A stretch of DNA of 64,000 bases from Fallopia convolvulus (lineage: Eukaryota > Streptophyta > Magnoliopsida > Caryophyllales > Polygonaceae), in assembly GCA_964016875.1 (NCBI GenBank), contig OZ024723.1, positions 10,755,343 to 10,819,342 on the forward strand. The letters run 5' to 3'. The position numbers and the translations under genes are program-made. The notes below the pieces were generated by a model. It was not told where the DNA came from. It saw only the letters and a program-made list of their open reading frames with translations, and did no database searches. This document shows, piece by piece, positions 46,547 to 56,824 of this stretch (position 1 is the stretch's first letter; each line of letters begins with the position of its first letter).

Positions 46547-47240
46547 GATACGCTCAAGTGGACAATGTGGCTTCACCAATGTATGAATAGATGTAAAGAA
46601 TCAACTAAAATCCCAAGGATCACAAGGCGAGTGAATTACTACCGCGACACCAAAGATCAAACTGCGCGCTCATCCTACATGGCATCCAGACACCTTTCCC
46701 AACCAGCGCATTAAATAAACGGTGGGTGAGGTTGCAATCTATGAAGATCCCAATTAGTGATGGTGTTCAACGACATCACACACCTCCCACTCCACCAATC
46801 AATTATCGACTCCTCAAAGATTCAACAATCTCTCCCACAACGAATGATCCCAAAACTCTAACTGGAACCGCTTTCCCACAAATAATGAGACAACACATTG
46901 CAGATCTCACACTCCACCAATCAATGAAAAACACCTAGAAGATCCAATAACTCTCCCTCATCGAAAGATCCTAAAACTCCTACTAGAACAACATCTCCTA
47001 CCAATGGTGAGACAAGACGTGGCACATCTTACACTTCACCAATCAATGATCGACGCCTCAAAGATCCAACAATCTGTCCCATATAAGAAGATACTAAAAC
47101 TCCAACTGGAACCGCGTCTCCCATCAATGGTGAGACAACACATCGGAAGCCTAACACTCCACCAACCAATGATCAAAACCTCAAAGATCAATAAGGTTCT
47201 CCCACATTGAGAGACCTCAACATCCAACTACCCCAATGCC

Positions 47241-47248
47241 TATAAATA
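47241..47248 (+). promoter_or_regulatory. TATA box of the Tat-like LTR (copy B)
   Basis: TATAAATA in CCTATAAATAGTG, equivalent in position to the box at 10418 in copy A. Confidence 0.6.
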
Positions 47249-47731
47249 GTGAAAGAAGTCAAAGGTTACAAGGGTCGAAAAACATCTCTATAGCTTAAGA
47301 TCTTTTATAATTAATAGAGACTCGAAGTTTTGAAACTTTTTGAAGAACTTCGTTGTTTATGAAAGAGAATCCTAAAAGGTTCTAAGTCTCCAATTGTAAA
47401 AGAGAGGGAAAACACTAAGAGTTTAAAGAGCGTGCACATTCTGAAAGCAAATAATCCAAAATTGTATAAAACTCTTTTCAAGCATATGTGAGTTGTTCTA
47501 ACATGTACAATCAAGAGTGAAAGCTCATGTATGCCTATTTATTATTAATTCAAGTCCTTGTACTTAACACTCGTTTATTTCATGTTTCATCCATCAACTC
47601 CTTCAAATATGGATGGAAATGGGTTGGGTAGACCACTTCCATCACCCATCTCACTTGGTCCTTCCCTCCACCCGATTCGAATGTGTAAGGCCCAAAGCCG
47701 TAGAAACATTATCCCATGCCAACCCGAGTGT

Positions 47732-49100
47732 AACACCCCTAGTTCAATCCTAAGGGATATTACTACTAGTGACCCTAGATTTAGGGGTGGATTTGGGGGG
47801 CAGGTGCGGGCGGTCTCGCCCACATTTGGCTAAGGGAGTGACGAATATTAACTTAAGAGCCCGGACAATAAAAAAATAATTTCGCCCCCATAGGTAGCCC
47901 GAGACAAAGGCAGAGGCAGAAGGTGAATAAGTTCTAGAGGAGGAGCGGAATTGGAGAAGGGCGTTGAAAGTTGGTTGCAGGCGCGGCGTGCTCACTACTT
48001 TGTAGCTCCGGAGTCAATGGAGAATTCTATTGAACTGAAAAATTGAGAAGACGTATTTAAATGGAATGGTGTCGTTTCCATTTATTTTTGGTGTAATTTA
48101 AAAAAAAAGGACATTTAAATGGAATGACGTCTTTTTTCATTTTTAGAAGGGCTTCATTTTTAAAAAAATAAATTTGCCTTCGAAATTGGGACTTAGGGTT
48201 AGACTAAATTTCACTTGTTCGATTGATCATCAATCAAGCGGACAGGAACAAGGCTGAATTTTGGGACGAGGCTCACTACAACAACTAGCAAAGCACGATA
48301 AAGTTGCTACAAGGCCAACTACTTAACTTCTCAGCCTAGTGATGCACGGGCGGCGGCCGACGGAGCCGCAAAAGAGGCACGAGCGTGGGCGCCGAGCGGT
48401 TTGGACTAGATCTGTAGTTCTGCATAGCACGTAGATGGTAGTTTAGTAAATCAAAATCCCCTATTTTTAGTAGCAATTTGTGTGATTGTGTGCGAATTTG
48501 TGATTTTATAGCTTATAGGTTGTATTAATTTGTTAATTTGTGGAGAAATTGATAAGAAATTTGATAGGCTGTTGTCTTGTTAATTAATTTGATAGGTTTA
48601 ATAACAATTTTGAAAAGTGAAATTGTTAAGATTGGCCCCAAATCCGAATTTTCCTCAATTTAGTGGCAATGTGTATGAATTTGTAAATTTGTAAGTTCTA
48701 ATTGGATTATTTTGTTAATTTTTGTGAAAAATGAAAAGAATTTTGATTGTTTTAATAGATATTAGAAATTTGAAATTGATATTTTAAAAAAAATTAAACT
48801 TATGTTAATTATTGTTGAAATATTGTTGATAAATATTGTTATTTGTTGAAATTAATAGGTTAATATGTGTCGAATAAAATGGAGATGTATTTTTCGAAAA
48901 GATAAATCCTCTACAAAGTGCCCCTCCCTCTTTCCAAACAATCCTGGATCCGCTCTTACCTAGATTGTCCCACCCAAAATCACCGGAGGTTGTAAAAGTA
49001 TATAACTTGATGATATTGAGTTAAAATGTGAAAGACTCGTTCATTTAAAAAGGTATCATGGTTCATTACAACATAGTTATTTGAAATCGAAATGTAGCAT
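47732..49100 (+). mobile_element. TGTAACACCC-type LTR start, split by a hAT element
   Basis: 47732 opens TGTAACACCCCTAG and runs 50 bp to the hAT insertion; after it, GTCCCACCCAAAATCACCGG continues at 48967. The right limit is not visible. The opening is the only feature supporting the LTR call. Confidence 0.4.
47782..48958. mobile_element. Non-autonomous hAT element (1177 bp)
   Basis: Terminal inverted repeats are TAGGGGTGGATTTGG on the left and, reverse-complemented, TAAGAGCGGATCCAGG on the right. A perfect 8-bp target duplication cctagatt lies at 47774-47781 and 48959-48966. The 8-bp duplication and TAGGG-like ends are hallmarks of the hAT superfamily. No transposase is encoded; the interior is G+C-rich near the left (47.8-48.0 kb) and A+T-rich at the right. 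Confidence 0.85.
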
Positions 49101-49970
49101 TAGAATGTAAAGCTTGTACTAAATAAGGGTTATTCGAAAGACATATCATAAAACTCAAATCTTCCAAACAATGACTCTTATTAAGATGTTTCTAATTGAA
49201 AATAAAAGAGCTTGTGCCGAACAAAATATGTGGAGGGGCAGATGGTTCTTATGATCGGTAACCAAATATGTTAGCATTGGAATTCGAGTGAAAACTGGTC
49301 GATGATCTAACAATTAGTGCTCACATCAGAATAGAATAAAATTATGCAGACAAAAGAGATAGGATACCACAAGATTATAGTTCCATCGAAAATATGACTT
49401 TTGACAAAAACTTCTTTTAATCCTATATTAAGTTTGAGCGGGTCATTGTTGGTTTATTAGATTTATTATCAATATTTATCGCTCTGTATCATAAGACATC
49501 TAAAGTTGCAATTGCTCAACACCAATCATAGCATGAGCGATGAATATTGCCAACATCAAAAAAGATATCTTCCACTTGAGCTTCGAAATCTCCATCTTAC
49601 TGTAAGGGGAAATCTCCGATTGAACTTCCAAATGGAATATCCAAATAGCAAAACTTAAATTGAAGTTGTGAGGATTAGAAAGTCAACTTTATTTTTGTGC
49701 GGCTTCACCCTCTCGGCCAGAGTATTTAGAAATGACAAAAGGCGAAGATTGGCATGGCGAAGCTGGCAGCGTCACAAGGATACGGCGAGTGACCAATCGT
49801 GGCGGCGAGACGCAGTTTCTACTAGTGTTAGACCAGTGACAAGGATGAGGTGACGAGCAAGTGAACGAAGGAGGACAGAAGGATATGCTCCAATTTCCAA
49901 CTTTGACAGTGAAGTGGGAGGAGAGGGCTATCGCAAGACTATACTTTTGAGACAATTTTAAAGTCATATA
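48967..49970. other. Non-coding; nothing recognised
   Basis: Probably the continuation of the split LTR for an unknown distance. A short plus frame at 49668-49853 (Arg-rich) and a minus frame at 49689-49967 overlap and show no motif. Confidence 0.4.
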
Positions 49971-50624
49971 TCTACCCTAATACATTATAAAGCAGAAACC
50001 ATGTTTGTTGAAAAAAATTATATGACATGGCATTATTTGATAAATATTATAACTATTTGTATTATTCTTTCTATATATTCAATTTTTATAAATATAATAA
50101 ATTGACCTATTCATTGATATTTTTATGCATATTTGTTATCTTGTAACAAGATTTGGGCTCCAACTATATAATATATATTTTAGTATATATTGATATAATT
50201 TTATATGAATCCACGTTTTACATTCAACAACTTGAATAAATTAATTTCAATTTTATAATAATTTTATTTTTTAATAAATATTATAATAACTTATAATATT
50301 ATTCTTGTGTACATCCAATAGATTTTATAAAATAGAAAACATATTTATATAATTTTCTATCAATATGTTATACTTTCTATATTAATTTTATGCGAACACA
50401 ACTTGATCTATATGTTAATTTTTTTTATGTTATACATAATGATTTTTTTATCTTTTAACAAGACTTGGACTCCAAGTATATAATCTATATGTTGATATTC
50501 TGCAATATAATAAATTATTTATATAAATATGTTATCTATTTTATAAAAGCTATTAGATGTATACAAGAATAATACTTAAATATATCATATATTCGATAAA
50601 TAATTTATTATTATAATACTAAAA

Positions 50625-51212
50625 TAGAGTAAGGTTCAAATAAAACAACTCCTTATCCTATAAAATAAGGAGCATTGAGAGCGCTTGGATCAAGGTGATC
50701 CAAGGGTTGATGTTCCATCCCTTTTAGGGACGCGGTGGCATTTCGGTAATTTCTCGAAAATTACAAAAGTGCATCGTTATCGTGAAAAGTGCATCGCTAA
50801 GCTGAAAAAGTGCATTAGTAAGCTGAAAAAGTGCAAGAAAAAATGAAGCCAGCAAGGTACGCACTCCATTTCGGTTCACTGTAAAAGTGCATCGTTATGG
50901 TGGAAAAGTGCATTGCGAATACCGAAAAGTGCATCACTAAACCAAAAAAATGCATCATCTTGGGCGTCCAATTGACTCGATTCAGATTGAACTCAATCAC
51001 CCAAAATATTTGGGTTTAGTAATGCACTTTTTGTATATAGTAATGCACTTTTTTACCATAACGATGCACTTTTGTAATTTCCGATAAATTACGAAAATGT
51101 CACCGCGTCCCTAATTTTCGAGAATATCAGCCCTTGGATCAAGGAGATCTCAGGGCTCTAAAATCTCCTTATTTTATAGGATAAGGAGTTGTTTTATTTG
51201 AACCAAACTCTA
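50625..51212. mobile_element. MITE with about 47-bp inverted repeats and AAAGTGCAT arrays
   Basis: Left end TAGAGTAAGGTTCAAATAAA and right end, reverse-complemented, TAGAGTTTGGTTCAAATAAA; both continue AACTCCTTATCC...AAATAAGGAG. Inside, GTGCAT/ATGCAC units occur about eleven times. Candidate flanks ctaaaa/ctagaa are not an exact duplication, so the superfamily is undecided. Confidence 0.8.
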
Positions 51213-51222
51213 CTAGAATATA

Positions 51223-51469
51223 CTCCCTCCGTTTCAAAATAGATGTTCATAGGCACATTTGCACATATATTAAGGAAAAAATCTTTCAAAATTACCCCTA
51301 TTAAAAGGTACTTTCTACTCCTAAAAGTTGCTTTGGGAAAAGTGTATATGATTAATGTGGTATCATTATTAGGGGTATAAATGGAAAAGATGGACAAAAT
51401 TCTCTTATGGACATGTATTGTGAAACAAGAAAAAAGTCTTTATGAACATCTATTGTGAAATGGAGGGAG
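51223..51469. mobile_element. Stowaway-like MITE (247 bp)
   Basis: CTCCCTCCGTTTCAAAATAGATG at the left and its inverted form CATCTATTGTGAAATGGAGGGAG at the right, flanked by TA on both sides. These are the classic ends and duplication of Tc1/mariner-type Stowaway MITEs. It lies 10 bp from the preceding MITE. Confidence 0.9.
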
Positions 51470-51665
51470 TATCATATACTAAATCTATTATTATAATATT
51501 TATTAAAAATTGAAATTAATTTATTCAAGCAGTTGAATGTAAAACATGGATTCATGTAAAATTATATCATCGTATACTAAAATATATCATATATTCAATA
51601 AATAATTTATTATATTAGAAGATATCAACATATTGATAAAAAAAATTGTATACGTAGAGCCAAAT

Positions 51666-51760
51666 CTTGTTACAAGATAAAAATGTGCATAAAAAATAAT
51701 ATAAAAATATATGTTCTTGTTACAAGATAAAAATGTGCATAAAAAATAATATAAAAATAT
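51666..51760. repeat. 50-bp tandem duplication in the Helitron arm
   Basis: Two identical copies of a block starting CTTGTTACAAGATAAAAATG and ending AAAAATAT, at 51666 and 51716. Confidence 0.95.
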
Positions 51761-52180
51761 CTACATATAGATCTAGTTATTATAATATAATAGATTGAAT
51801 GTATAAAAGGAATAATACAAATTATCATATATTTATTCTCAAAAAAATTGATATTATTTTATTTAAATGATGACATAGTAATGCAAATTTTTCAACAAAG
51901 ATGGTTTCTGCTTTATAATATATTAGGTAGATATTTTGTTGTTGTTTTCATACACCCGTAATTATTTATCAAGCCATAAAATAGAACACAATTAAGTACG
52001 TACAATAACAGCAACGTACGTACGTACAACATTCATGGAGGAAGGGCTGCAACCACCATTATTTATTACATGCAATAACCAAAGATGGCGGAAAAAAGAT
52101 AAAAAAAACATTTGAAACATACTTATATAATAAGAGCACCAGAGTAGGTACGTATGCTTCGGAGCCTGTACCAGAACTGA

Positions 52181-52453
52181 TCAGAGCTCATCATGGGGTG
52201 CATGGAGACTATACCCTCGATCCCCGGCAGGTGCAAGGGCCTCCCCCCAAGAGACCGTTACCGTGACCCGATTCCCATCTTCTCCAGTGATGTCTTTGGA
52301 GGATTGGCCAGACATGTCAGCTGGAAACTCTACAGTGCCAATAGCGATTTTATCATCTGCACTGATTGGATCATAATCATATAAACTTGCTGTTATTTTG
52401 AGAGAGGAGCCCAAGGGCACGACAACAATGGATTTCAGAAGGGGAATGTTCTG
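52181..52453 (-). pseudogene. C-terminal DUF6598-like remainder after the in-frame TAG of the RIP gene
   Basis: This is the same reading frame as the RIP gene, directly after its TAG at 52454-52456, open for 90 further codons to a TGA at 52181. It contains LLKSIVVVPLGSSLKI, ASLYDYDP, DDKIAIGTVEF and VTVSWGEAL, which complete the C-terminal jasmonate-induced-protein type domain begun upstream. The last four codons read HDEL, the plant endoplasmic-reticulum retrieval form, but no signal peptide is seen at the N-terminus of the gene. Without readthrough or splicing this part is not translated with the rest. Confidence 0.7.
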
Positions 52454-53782
52454 CTACCGTCTTACTTGAAGATAGTCATCACTTGGTCTGCTGAACAATA
52501 TACTTTTAGCGTCCTTCCAATCGCTATAACCAGCAGTAACAGTTCCATAAACTTCGACCGTGTCTTCCCCGCCCTCTTTAAGATTGATGGTCACCAAGGC
52601 AGTCGAAGCATTTCTCAACACGGCATAATTCACGGTCGCAGAACCGTACTTGCCTTTAACTTGTTGGGATAGGAATTTGTCATACATAGGCCCGTTGCGG
52701 AAGTCAAAGGCATCCCACGAGATGTTGTCACTGACGACCTCGTCGTCGGGAGACCACCAAGGGTCTCTGTCGGTGAGAAGGAATTGGATGGTGAAGCTTC
52801 TGTGTGCCCAAATGCTTCGATGCGGTCCAATGAGGGTGGCGTTCTGGCCTGGGCGGATGGATTCAGCGTAGGAGCTTGGGCGGTTGTAGAGGAGTTGGGT
52901 GAGTCCATCGTTGACTGCGATTGTGCCGAAGAGCTCACCTGGATTCTCACGATCGATGTTGTCGATGCGCACCGAGAATACCTCTACAAGGGGTCGTCCT
53001 GGGAAGCAGAGATGATCATCCTTATCATCATCATCATTACCATTACGGATCATGCGCCCGGACCTCGGAGGGGAAGGCCCATAGCAAAAGCTTAAAATGA
53101 TGCCAAGTACTTGGGCAACCTGGAAAGTGGTGGACACTGGCGTGTAGGTTTGTGGGAGCTTTAAATCGGTATTTCGGAATGTGTTATAATTCGGCTCGGC
53201 ATCCCTGCGACAGAGCAGTTCAGAGTAGGTTCCCCAGTTGCGGACGGCATCCATCATCCAACCATCGATGCTACTCTGGCCGTCGGTTATAACGCGCAGT
53301 ATGGGATTCAGTCCGGCCGCCTCGCATATCATCATGATCACAACGATCAGCCGATGCGCCCTCATCCCACTGTCGACTGTGGTAGCGAGGTCGGATACAG
53401 CAGCTTCAAGGCTGGAGGACCCAACTTGAAGGCCCTCCGCTGAGCCGCGACCAGCAGCCCTCGCCATGTTATCATAGCTGCCGCGAAAGCCCAGAAAGTT
53501 AGCGCCTGGAATTAGATGGGTGTCACCGTCACGACCGAACTCTAACCACTGCCCATTTTGCATCCGATAACCGATCAAGTACAGGTTATCCCTTTGCAAT
53601 CTGAATGTCACATGGCGAGCACTGGTCCTTAATGTGAAATCAAGGAATTGAGTTGGTGTTCTCTGCTGAGGAATAAGGTGAGGTACACCGAATGACTCTC
53701 TCGAACCACGCAACCTTTCTCGCAGGCGGAGAATGAATTTCTTGTATCTCAAAAACTCTTGGACGTTCCACTCCTCCGCCAT
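52454..53782 (-). CDS. Ribosome-inactivating protein (rRNA N-glycosylase family) with JIP60-type C-terminal domain; probably inactive
   Basis: 442 codons from ATG 53782, chosen because upstream codons are a low-complexity HNYNT repeat and MAEEWN is a natural start with no signal peptide. Residues about 10-235 form a RIP domain. Active-site positions present are Tyr68 (LYLIGYR), Tyr103 (GSYDNM), Glu154 (MICEAAG) and Trp183 (RNWGTY). The Arg expected three residues after the Glu is Gly157 (codon GGA, 53312-53314). An Asp-rich linker (about 248-257) leads to a DUF6598-like domain (from about 264: VEVFSVRIDNI, GTIAVNDG, WAHRSFTIQF, VEVYGTV). Family members depurinate 28S rRNA; known plants carry related two-domain jasmonate-induced genes. 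The frame stops at a TAG inside the second domain, 90 codons short. Missing Arg plus truncation suggests a dead or regulatory paralogue. No intron is seen in the coding part. Confidence 0.8.
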   Translation of the reverse strand: MAEEWNVQEFLRYKKFILRLRERLRGSRESFGVPHLIPQQRTPTQFLDFTLRTSARHVTFRLQRDNLYLIGYRMQNGQWLEFGRDGDTHLIPGANFLGFRGSYDNMARAAGRGSAEGLQVGSSSLEAAVSDLATTVDSGMRAHRLIVVIMMICEAAGLNPILRVITDGQSSIDGWMMDAVRNWGTYSELLCRRDAEPNYNTFRNTDLKLPQTYTPVSTTFQVAQVLGIILSFCYGPSPPRSGRMIRNGNDDDDKDDHLCFPGRPLVEVFSVRIDNIDRENPGELFGTIAVNDGLTQLLYNRPSSYAESIRPGQNATLIGPHRSIWAHRSFTIQFLLTDRDPWWSPDDEVVSDNISWDAFDFRNGPMYDKFLSQQVKGKYGSATVNYAVLRNASTALVTINLKEGGEDTVEVYGTVTAGYSDWKDAKSILFSRPSDDYLQVRR

Positions 53783-53963
53783 TTGTGTACAGCTGCAATA
53801 TAATGTATTGCAATATAATGTATTGTAATCATGTATATACCTATTATAATCATGTAACGTATTATAATTATGTATATATAATTGAATTTTCAATTCCCTA
53901 TAATATATTTAGATAATAATATATATTATTTCACTTTGTATCACTATAAGAGTCATCTTATTA
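53783..53963 (-). promoter_or_regulatory. Short proximal upstream region of the RIP gene
   Basis: 181 bp between the start codon and a Tourist-like MITE. It contains direct repeats of CAATATAATGTATTG and several TATATA-like stretches (about 53870-53925). TTGCAG just before the start region could be a splice acceptor of a leader intron. No defence-type regulatory motif can be singled out. Confidence 0.4.
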
Positions 53964-54778
53964 GACCATTTGCAACGGTGGGTTTTAAACATTTAAAATT
54001 AATTATGTTCTTCCCCACAATTACATTCGCATAGAAGCCCAATCACCGACCCTTCAATTTGAAGATGTGGGTTGGAAAATAAAAACCGAGCTATTTAAAG
54101 ACGTGGTGTGATCTGAGTGGTAGCTTGTGGCTCTAAATGAATCCAAGAGCTAGAACAATTCAATAAGTTGGTGTGATTGGTTAAGTTTGGGCAATTTTTC
54201 GAAAATAATAAAGGAAAATTGAGTCAAACAAATATTTATAATATTTTTATTTTATTTTATTTATTTATAGACATTCATATTTTATATGTTTTGATTTGTA
54301 AAATTATAATATATAAGAACTACAAGTAAAATAATTTTTTATATATAATCTCTGTAATTTATTTGATAATTAATTTTATGTATTAAATAAAATAATAAAA
54401 TAATATATTGTATCACATAAATATAAATGACAACAATATGAGTTTAGGCAATTTTTACGTAAAAGAAAGTGTGTTGTCCATCGTTTTTGTTGATTTTAAA
54501 CTTTATACTTTAATTATCTATGTAATATAAATTAGTCAAGTTATTTTAATAAATATATTAATTAAATATTATAAATTTGAAAATAATACTTTAAATTAAA
54601 TAGTATAGGTGAGAAAATAAAGATAGAATATTAAAAAAAATAGTGAATTTTAAAAAATAAATGGGGGATTTGGGTTGTGGGAATAAAGTAGAAATGGATT
54701 TTAAAATGAGTTGGGTGAGTGAGAAAATTAGTTTAGGGGGTTAAAAACCCAGAAGTAAGGTTGGGGTTGTGAATGGTC
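53964..54778. mobile_element. Tourist-like (PIF/Harbinger) MITE, 815 bp
   Basis: Ends GACCATTTGCAACGG and, reverse-complemented, GACCATTCACAACCCC, flanked by TTA on both sides (53961-53963 and 54779-54781). The 3-bp TTA duplication is characteristic of PIF/Harbinger. Interior is A+T-rich and non-coding. Confidence 0.8.
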
Positions 54779-54781
54779 TTA

Positions 54782-55044
54782 TAGAAATTTAGGAGCTATA
54801 TATTTTGAAAGAAAAAAGCTAGGTAGGTGTCAAATCAAGAAATTTCCAAAGGAGAAATAGATTTATGGTGAATTTGAGTGCAGATCAGTCAATGTGGAGT
54901 TTGAATCAAATGTTCACTTACCAAAAGCTAAACCCTTGACTAATATTTCAAGGCATCAATGGAGCCAAGTATTACTTTCCTCGTGATCACGAAGATTAAA
55001 CAAAAAAGCCTTGTTTTTCGTCAGAGGACTCTCTCTTCAAACAC
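54782..55044. other. Non-coding spacer
   Basis: Nothing recognised. Confidence 0.4.
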
Positions 55045-55052
55045 CTGGCAGT

Positions 55053-55501
55053 AGAGCTGTCAAAAGCTGACCCGATTTGAAAAATCGACCCGAACTGTCC
55101 GAAAATTTTAGGGTCAAGATCCGAAAATTTGAACCCGAAATCCAAAATAAACCGAACCCGATAGACCCGAAATCCGTTGGGTTCAAACCCGAAAAAACCG
55201 TTGGGTTGACCGAATTTGTTATATTTTAAGAATATATAATATATTTTGAAAATTATAATATATTTTATTATTAAAATATATAAAAATAATAGATTTATTA
55301 TTAAATATTATTTTTTAAATAAAAAATATTTTAATAATTGTAAAAAATTAATTTTCTTGACCTGTTAGGTCGACCCGCCCGACAACCCGCAATGACCCGA
55401 CCCATTTTGACCGGTGACCCGTTACGACCCGAACCCGACTCAACCCGAACCCGAAATAACCGAACTCGAACCCGACCTGGCCGACCCGTTTGACACCTCT
55501 A
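55053..55501 (-). mobile_element. hAT-type MITE (449 bp)
   Basis: Ends TAGAGCTGTCAAA and TTTGACACCTCTA, with a perfect 8-bp duplication cctggcag (55045-55052 and 55502-55509). Subterminal regions are built from repeats of the GACCCGAACCCG type on both sides of an A+T-rich core. It is the inverted relative of 62474-62928. Confidence 0.9.
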
Positions 55502-55627
55502 CCTGGCAGGCATAATCAAATACCTTACACAGGCATAATCAAATACCTTACACAATTCACACATAAAATAACAAAACCCCAAACTCCTTATAATTGTAAC
55601 ATAAAAGGCACGTAAAACGTAAACTTA

Positions 55628-56540
55628 TCTATTATTACATTATAAAGCAGAAATCATGTCTGATGAAAAAATTGCACTATATGGCATACTTGAATAAAAT
55701 AATGTCAAGTTTTTTTAATAATTACTTGTATTATTTTTTCTATACATCTAATTTTTTTATATTATAATAATAACTTGATCTATCTATATATTGATACTTT
55801 CTATATTAATTTTTTGCATATCTTTTAACAAAACTTGATCCATATGCTAATATTATTTATGTTAATTTTATACATGATTAAATTTTTTTATCTTTTATCA
55901 AATCTTGCACTCCAAGTATATAATTTTTTAACTATATGCTAGTATTTTGCACTATAATAAATTATTTATAGAATACGTGATATATTTTAGTATACATTGA
56001 TATATCTATCCAAATTTTAATAAATTAACATTAAAAATTGTTTTAATAAATGTTTTAATAAGTTATATTACCTTGCGTAATTATCTTTAATTTATAGCAT
56101 TACATTAATTTTATTTTTTTCTCTATGTTATCTTTTATACCAATCTTTATATTAATGTTCTCTATAATTAAAAATATTTTTATATTCATTACAAAGTAAA
56201 AAATAAGAACTCAAATACATAACCTTAATAAATATTTTATAAAAAATTATTTTTTATGCATATTAATATTTTAACAAAATATATTTAAAAATATTCAATT
56301 CAAGTGAAATTAAAATTGTAAAAATTTTAATCAAAATATGGGGCAAGATATCAACAAATAATGAAAATAATTTTTAAATATATTCAACTAAAATATGTGG
56401 CACGAACTTAATTTTTTTTTTATAAATTACATAATTTTATTGTTGTATTATATACAAGTATTTTAAATTTTCTTTTAATAGCATATTATTATATAATTTT
56501 TAATAAAATTATCCGGTGAGTATTACGGGAATTCAACTAG
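55628..56540 (+). mobile_element. Non-autonomous Helitron (913 bp)
   Basis: Begins TCTATTATTACATTATAAAGC after an A and ends GGGAATTCAACTAG before a T. This fits insertion between A and T with TC...CTAG termini. The CCGGTGAGTATTACGGG stretch just before the end can form the expected imperfect terminal hairpin. No Rep/helicase gene. Confidence 0.8.
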
Positions 56541-56639
56541 TTTAAGTTTAATGATCGAGCTAGTTTTTTAAAAGCATAATTTTTTTTCCAGAAACCGCAG
56601 TTGTACAGGAAGCATACGTACAGTATACATAAATACACA

Positions 56640-56824
56640 TCTATCTATATACTAAAGAAGAAGCCTTTTGCCACATGTCAACCTATTATTCATTTCGCTT
56701 ATGTGTCATTTTTTGGTATTTTTTAATTATTATTTTTATTAATAATTTGGTAAATTTGAGAAATTGTTTATTTATACAAGATATTTTTAAACAAAACCCG
56801 TACATGGTACGAGAATTCAACTAG
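56640..56824 (+). mobile_element. Small non-autonomous Helitron (185 bp)
   Basis: Begins TCTATCTATATACTAAAG after an A and ends AATTCAACTAG before a T, preceded by the hairpin CCCGTACATGGTACGAG. It shares the last 11 bp with the 913-bp Helitron 100 bp upstream. Confidence 0.75.

Larger units (their letters stand above)
35505..47593 (+). mobile_element. Tat-like Ty3/gypsy element, 3' part (copy B), split by a gypsy insertion
   Basis: Internal 3' region with a decayed antisense ORF (about 35.6-38.2 kb), then the LTR: 38973-39039 and, after the gypsy insertion, 46552-47593. The LTR starts TGATACTCC and ends about TTTCATCCA (47593), with a TATA box at 47241. Removing the inserted element and one gatac copy rejoins the LTR exactly, as judged against copy C at 27.3 kb. 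No gag or pol is seen on the left. Confidence 0.7.
49971..51931. mobile_element. Inverted pair of Helitron 5' ends forming a 2-kb palindrome-like structure
   Basis: Left: TCTACCCTAATACATTATAAAGCAGAAACC begins after an A at 49970 (positions 49971 on). Right: the reverse complement begins TCTACCTAATATATTATAAAG at 51931, also after an A on the minus strand. Both match the 5' ends of the Helitrons at 55628 and 61965. The first 335-450 bp of both arms align to each other in reverse complement, including CTTGTAACAAGATTTGG and TGAATAAATTAATTTCAA. No CTAG-type 3' end is identifiable for either arm. The centre is filled by a MITE (50625-51212) and a Stowaway element (51223-51469). Confidence 0.65.

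Noticed and set aside
52445..52456. Viral-type readthrough context at the RIP TAG
   Set aside because: The codon after TAG is CAG but the next is AAC, so the TAG-CAR-YYA pattern is not met; readthrough remains unproven.
52436..52470. Tiny intron removing the RIP stop codon
   Set aside because: GTAAG and TAGCAG flank the stop within about 15 bases, far too short for a plant intron.
53783..53893. Upstream in-frame ATG of the RIP frame (37 extra codons)
   Set aside because: The extension is a translated AT-rich repeat (HNYNT/YNTLYC) without signal-peptide character; the start at 53782 is preferred.
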